Source: Ruminococcus sp.
GTDB lineage: Bacteria; Bacillota; Clostridia; Oscillospirales; Ruminococcaceae
Assembly: GCA_017529875.1 (NCBI GenBank)
Contig: JAFXNC010000006.1
Span: 62,001-126,000 of the forward strand
DNA length: 64,000 nt
Direction: 5' to 3'
Positions 60,911 to 64,000 of this stretch are shown here, piece by piece. How positions within the stretch are numbered: position 1 is the stretch's first letter; every line of letters begins with the position of its first letter. A program made the translations under genes and the position numbers. The notes below the pieces were generated by a model, which saw only the letters and a program-made list of their open reading frames with translations, did no database searches and was not told where the DNA came from.

Positions 60911-61927
60911 ATGAATATAGTAATGGACGCTTTCGGCGGAGACAATGCGCCGCTTGAAGTCATAAAGGGCGCTATCGACGCTCAGAGAGAATTCAAGGTA
61001 GATATCACCCTTGTGGGCGACGAAGAAAAGATCAAGAAGTGTGCCGACGAGAACAGACTTGATATATCTGCTTTGAAAATCAGACACGCCGATCTTGTGG
61101 TCGAGATCTGCGACGACCCTAAGTCAGTCATTAAAAGCAAAAAGAATTCCTCCATGGGCATCGGTATGCAGATGCTTGCCGACGGAGAGGGCGACGCCTT
61201 TGTTTCGGCAGGCTCAACTGCTGCGCTGCTGGTCGGAGCAACATTTATCGTTAAGCGCATCAAAGGCTTGAAAAGACCTGCTCTTGCAACGCTGCTTCCC
61301 ACCACAGACAAGCCTGCCATGCTGCTCGACAGCGGCGCCAATGCTGAGTGCCGTCCGGAGATACTGGTGCAGTTCGGTATCATGGGTTCGATCTACATGA
61401 GCAAGGTCATGAAGATGAAGGATCCGAGAGTCGCTCTTGCCAACATCGGTGCCGAGGAGAGCAAGGGCAGACCTGTTGAGCTCGAAGCATATCAGCAGTT
61501 CAAGAAAGCTCCCGTGAACTTTGTGGGCAATATCGAGGCAAGAGGCATCCCCTTTGACGAGGCTGATGTAGTTGTTGCAGACGGTTTCTGCGGCAACCTG
61601 ATACTCAAGACCTATGAGGGCATGGGCAAGTTCTTTGCAAATGAGCTCAAGGGTATGTTCAAGAAAAACGTCAAGACCAAGATGGCTGCCGCAATCATGA
61701 TGGGAGCTATCAAGGATTTCAAGAAGAAGCTGGACTACTCCGAGTACGGCGGAGCGCCGCTGCTCGGTACGAGAAAGGCTGTTATAAAAGCTCACGGCTC
61801 GTCAGATGCCAAGGCCTTTTACAATGCTGTAAGACAGGCTAAGCTGTTCATCGAGTCCAATGCGATCAAAGAGATATCCGAATCGCTGGCTGCCATGAAG
61901 ACTGCTGACGGCGACTCAGAGGAATAA
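60911..61927 (+). CDS. plsX: Phosphate acyltransferase PlsX
   Basis: PlsX makes acyl-phosphate from acyl-ACP for phospholipid synthesis with PlsY. The 338-aa protein has MNIVMDAFGGDNAPLEVIKG at its N-terminus, SAGSTAALLVGATFIV, DSGANAECRPE and VVADGFCGNLILKTYEG. GGGAGG precedes ATG 60911. In many Firmicutes acpP separates plsX from rnc; here rnc follows 20 nt later, so the ACP gene is elsewhere. It starts the plsX-rnc-smc cluster. Confidence 0.95.
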   Translation: MNIVMDAFGGDNAPLEVIKGAIDAQREFKVDITLVGDEEKIKKCADENRLDISALKIRHADLVVEICDDPKSVIKSKKNSSMGIGMQMLADGEGDAFVSAGSTAALLVGATFIVKRIKGLKRPALATLLPTTDKPAMLLDSGANAECRPEILVQFGIMGSIYMSKVMKMKDPRVALANIGAEESKGRPVELEAYQQFKKAPVNFVGNIEARGIPFDEADVVVADGFCGNLILKTYEGMGKFFANELKGMFKKNVKTKMAAAIMMGAIKDFKKKLDYSEYGGAPLLGTRKAVIKAHGSSDAKAFYNAVRQAKLFIESNAIKEISESLAAMKTADGDSEE

Positions 61928-61947
61928 TACATAGGGAGGTGTTTTTG

Positions 61948-62643
61948 TTGGAGGCAAGAGAGAGCATTGAAACTCTCCAGGAGAGGATAGGTTACAGGTT
62001 CAAGAACGAAAAGCTGCTTTTGGAGGCGCTTTCTCATTCGTCCTATGCCAACGAGAACAAAAACCTCAAATGCAACGAGCGCCTTGAATTCCTTGGCGAC
62101 TCGGTGCTGTCTATCGTAGTTTCGGACTACATTTTCAAGCATTTTTCCCACATCCCGGAGGGGGAGCTTTCAAAGCTCAGGGCATCCCTGGTCTGTGAGA
62201 GCTCACTGTTTGAATTCTCCAAGAAGATCGGCCTGGGTGAGTGTATCCTGCTTGGCAAGGGAGAGGAGCTCACCGGCGGCAGAGAGCGTCCGTCCATAGT
62301 TTCCGATGCTTTTGAGGCTGTTATCGCCGCGATCTATCTTGACGGAGGCATGGATGCGGCTGCGCCTTATGTGCTGTCGTTTATCCCGGAGGATATCACT
62401 CCTAAGGGCAGCGACGCATTCCACGATTACAAGACTATCCTCCAGGAGGTCATCCAGAGGAACCCCGAGGAGAAGATAGTCTATCATCTCAAAGGCGAGG
62501 ATGGCCCCGACCATGACAAGCATTTCACCTTCCAGGTGCTGCTCAACAACAATGTCATCGGCGAGGGTACAGGCAGGTCGAAAAAGAGCGCCGAGCAGGC
62601 AGCTGCCAAAGAGGCTCTCGAACTTATGGGGATAAGACCGTAA
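61948..62643 (+). CDS. rnc: Ribonuclease III
   Basis: RNase III cuts double-stranded RNA, including rRNA precursors. The 231-aa protein has the catalytic signature NERLEFLGDSVLSI, a second acidic site (SDAFEAVIAAIYLDGG), and a C-terminal double-stranded RNA-binding domain (DYKTILQEVIQRNP to EQAAAKEALELMG). TTG 61948 fits AGGGAGG at 61933-61939; the GTG 61939 overlaps that site. The stop overlaps the next ATG by 1 nt. Confidence 0.95.
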   Translation: MEARESIETLQERIGYRFKNEKLLLEALSHSSYANENKNLKCNERLEFLGDSVLSIVVSDYIFKHFSHIPEGELSKLRASLVCESSLFEFSKKIGLGECILLGKGEELTGGRERPSIVSDAFEAVIAAIYLDGGMDAAAPYVLSFIPEDITPKGSDAFHDYKTILQEVIQRNPEEKIVYHLKGEDGPDHDKHFTFQVLLNNNVIGEGTGRSKKSAEQAAAKEALELMGIRP

Positions 62644-63641
62644 TGGCACACAGCAATATTTCCATTTTCGTGCCCCATGCAGGGTGCCCCCATAAGTGTT
62701 CTTTCTGCGACCAGCACTCCATATCCGGGGCGGCGTTCATACCCCACGGTGACTATGTGGACAAGGTCTGCCGGGAGGCGCTTGAATGTGCCAAGGTCCC
62801 ACGGGAGACTGAGATAGCATTTTTCGGCGGGAGCTTTACCGCGATAAAACGTGAGTATATGACCGAGCTGCTCGAAGCTGCATCAAAGTATGTGGGCGAG
62901 GGCGGGTTCAAGGGCATCAGGATCTCCACGCGGCCTGATTACATTGACAATGATATATTGAAGCTTTTGAAAAGCTACGGCGTTACATCCATAGAGCTGG
63001 GGGCTCAGTCCCTTGATGACTGGGTGCTTGAAATGAACGAGCGCGGTCACAGCCGAGAGGATGTGGTCAATGCTTCGAGGCTGATAAAGAAGCATGGCTT
63101 TGAGCTGGGACTGCAAATGATGATAGGCCTTTACGGCAGTACCCGGACTTCGGAATACGATACCGCCAACGGGATCTGTTATCTGAAGCCCGATACAGTC
63201 CGCATTTACCCTGTGGTCATACTGAGGAACACAAAACTGGGTGAACTGTTCCTGTCCGGAGAGTACAAGACCTTTTCATTTGATGAAGTGGTCGAAATGA
63301 CTGCCGCGTTCATGGACAGGTTCGAGGATGCCGGCATTAGGGTCATTAAGGTGGGGCTGCACGCATCCGAACTGGTCGAGCAGGATATGGTGGGCGGGTT
63401 CTATCACCCTGCCTTCCGTGAGCTTTGCGAGGCCGAGCGTTATAAAAAGGCCATAGAGCGAATATTATGTGAGCATAAGGATGTTACCTCTGCTGATCTT
63501 CTTGTGCCCGAGAGAGAGCTGAGCAAGGCTCTCGGTCAGAAGAAAAGCAACATACGGTATTTTAAAGAAAAGGGTATAGAATTAAAGATCATTCCCGATA
63601 AGACCCTTAAAGAAAAGCTTAAACTTATAAGCATTAGTTGA
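62643..63641 (+). CDS. Elp3-like radical SAM protein between rnc and smc
   Basis: The 332-aa protein has the radical-SAM motif AGCPHKCSFCDQ, then FFGGSFTAIKREYM, RISTRPDYID, ELGAQSLDDWVLEMN and GLQMMIGLYGS, which are the features of Elp3-like radical-SAM enzymes. The acetyltransferase domain of true Elp3 is missing. A protein of this group often sits between rnc and smc in clostridia. A tRNA-modification role is plausible but not shown. It overlaps rnc by 1 nt. Confidence 0.88.
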   Translation: MAHSNISIFVPHAGCPHKCSFCDQHSISGAAFIPHGDYVDKVCREALECAKVPRETEIAFFGGSFTAIKREYMTELLEAASKYVGEGGFKGIRISTRPDYIDNDILKLLKSYGVTSIELGAQSLDDWVLEMNERGHSREDVVNASRLIKKHGFELGLQMMIGLYGSTRTSEYDTANGICYLKPDTVRIYPVVILRNTKLGELFLSGEYKTFSFDEVVEMTAAFMDRFEDAGIRVIKVGLHASELVEQDMVGGFYHPAFRELCEAERYKKAIERILCEHKDVTSADLLVPERELSKALGQKKSNIRYFKEKGIELKIIPDKTLKEKLKLISIS

Positions 63642-63657
63642 ACAAGGAAGTGAGTAA

Positions 63658-64000
63658 ATGTACCTGAGATCGCTGGAGCTGCAAGGCTTTAAGTCCTTTC
63701 CAGATAAGATAAAGCTCGAATTCAACAAGGGGATCTCAGCGGTCGTAGGGCCTAACGGTTCCGGCAAATCCAATATCGGCGACGCTATGCGCTGGGTAAT
63801 GGGCGAGCAGTCGTCCAAAACGCTCCGCGGCGGCAAAATGGAGGATGTTATCTTCCACGGCACCAAGAACCGTCCTGCTGCCGGGTTTGCTCAGGTCACG
63901 CTCAACATAGACAACACCGACCGTGCACTGACAATAGACAATGATCTGGTCTCCGTATCGAGAAAGCTTTACCGCAACGGAGACAGCGAATATATCATAA
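63658..64000 (+). CDS. smc: Chromosome segregation protein SMC, N-terminal part (3' end outside window)
   Basis: Only the first 114 codons are in the window. The N-terminal ATPase half is clear: [14 protein letters not shown], Walker [16 protein letters not shown] and the following [19 protein letters not shown] forms a ring with ScpA and ScpB and organises the chromosome. AAGGAAGTGA lies before ATG 63658, 17 nt after the upstream stop. The frame runs off the window end. Confidence 0.96.
   Translation, partial: MYLRSLELQGFKSFPDKIKLEFNKGISAVVGPNGSGKSNIGDAMRWVMGEQSSKTLRGGKMEDVIFHGTKNRPAAGFAQVTLNIDNTDRALTIDNDLVSVSRKLYRNGDSEYII

Overview
The window reads as chromosomal DNA of an anaerobic, monoderm Firmicute, most likely a Ruminococcus-like member of the Oscillospirales; I cannot name the species. 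The case rests on gene order and content: tig-clpP-clpX, dnaG-rpoD, infC-rpmI-rplT, rplS-lepB-rbgA-rnhB-yraN, dprA-topA-trmFO, plsX-rnc-smc, an LCP wall protein, a YhaM-type nuclease and many radical-SAM proteins. Vegetative promoters are clear and almost all have a 17-nt spacer. I found no tRNA, rRNA, CRISPR array, phage or intact insertion sequence.

1-10.6 kb: the end of galK, trmB with unknown neighbours, a CwlD-like amidase, an LCP protein, a YhaM-like exonuclease, a two-gene unit joining a papain-like/Tudor protein to RtcB, and, on the minus strand, a rhodanese lipoprotein and nagA. 10.6-18.8 kb: accessory or signalling genes, namely an EAL phosphodiesterase fused to a repeat domain, small membrane proteins coupled to hemW, an orphan adaptor lipoprotein and surface proteins. 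18.8-26.3 kb: the complete F-type ATP synthase operon (I-B-E-F-H-A-G-[68-aa membrane protein]-D-C). Its c subunit has the two-carboxylate Na+ motif, and its promoter is flanked by palindromic operators.

26.4-39.3 kb: an M50 protease, a TIGR03960/TIGR03936 radical-SAM pair, rplS, two tandem signal peptidases, rbgA, rnhB, yraN, thrC, a tiny DUF1540 gene on the minus strand, a phosphoesterase, and tig-clpP-clpX. 39.3-45.4 kb: an acetyl-type metA (minus strand), a GtrA / UGM-like flavoprotein / GT-C glycosylation unit, and a 23S rRNA uracil methyltransferase. 45.4-53.9 kb: rpmE, a YigZ protein, a dGTPase, dnaG, rpoD, a GH25-like pseudo-enzyme, a small alarmone synthetase and an orphan MoxR ATPase. 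53.9-64 kb: infC (AUU start behind an attenuator)-rpmI-rplT, a TrmH-type methyltransferase, dprA-topA-trmFO, and plsX-rnc-radical SAM-smc, with smc cut by the window end.

The points most worth a second look are the cysteine-hydrolase/Tudor protein coupled to RtcB, the Na+-type ATP synthase with its apparent repressor operators and inserted small membrane protein, the cytosolic EAL/repeat-domain fusion, the degenerate GH25 protein behind rpoD, and the GtrA-flavoprotein-GT-C unit.
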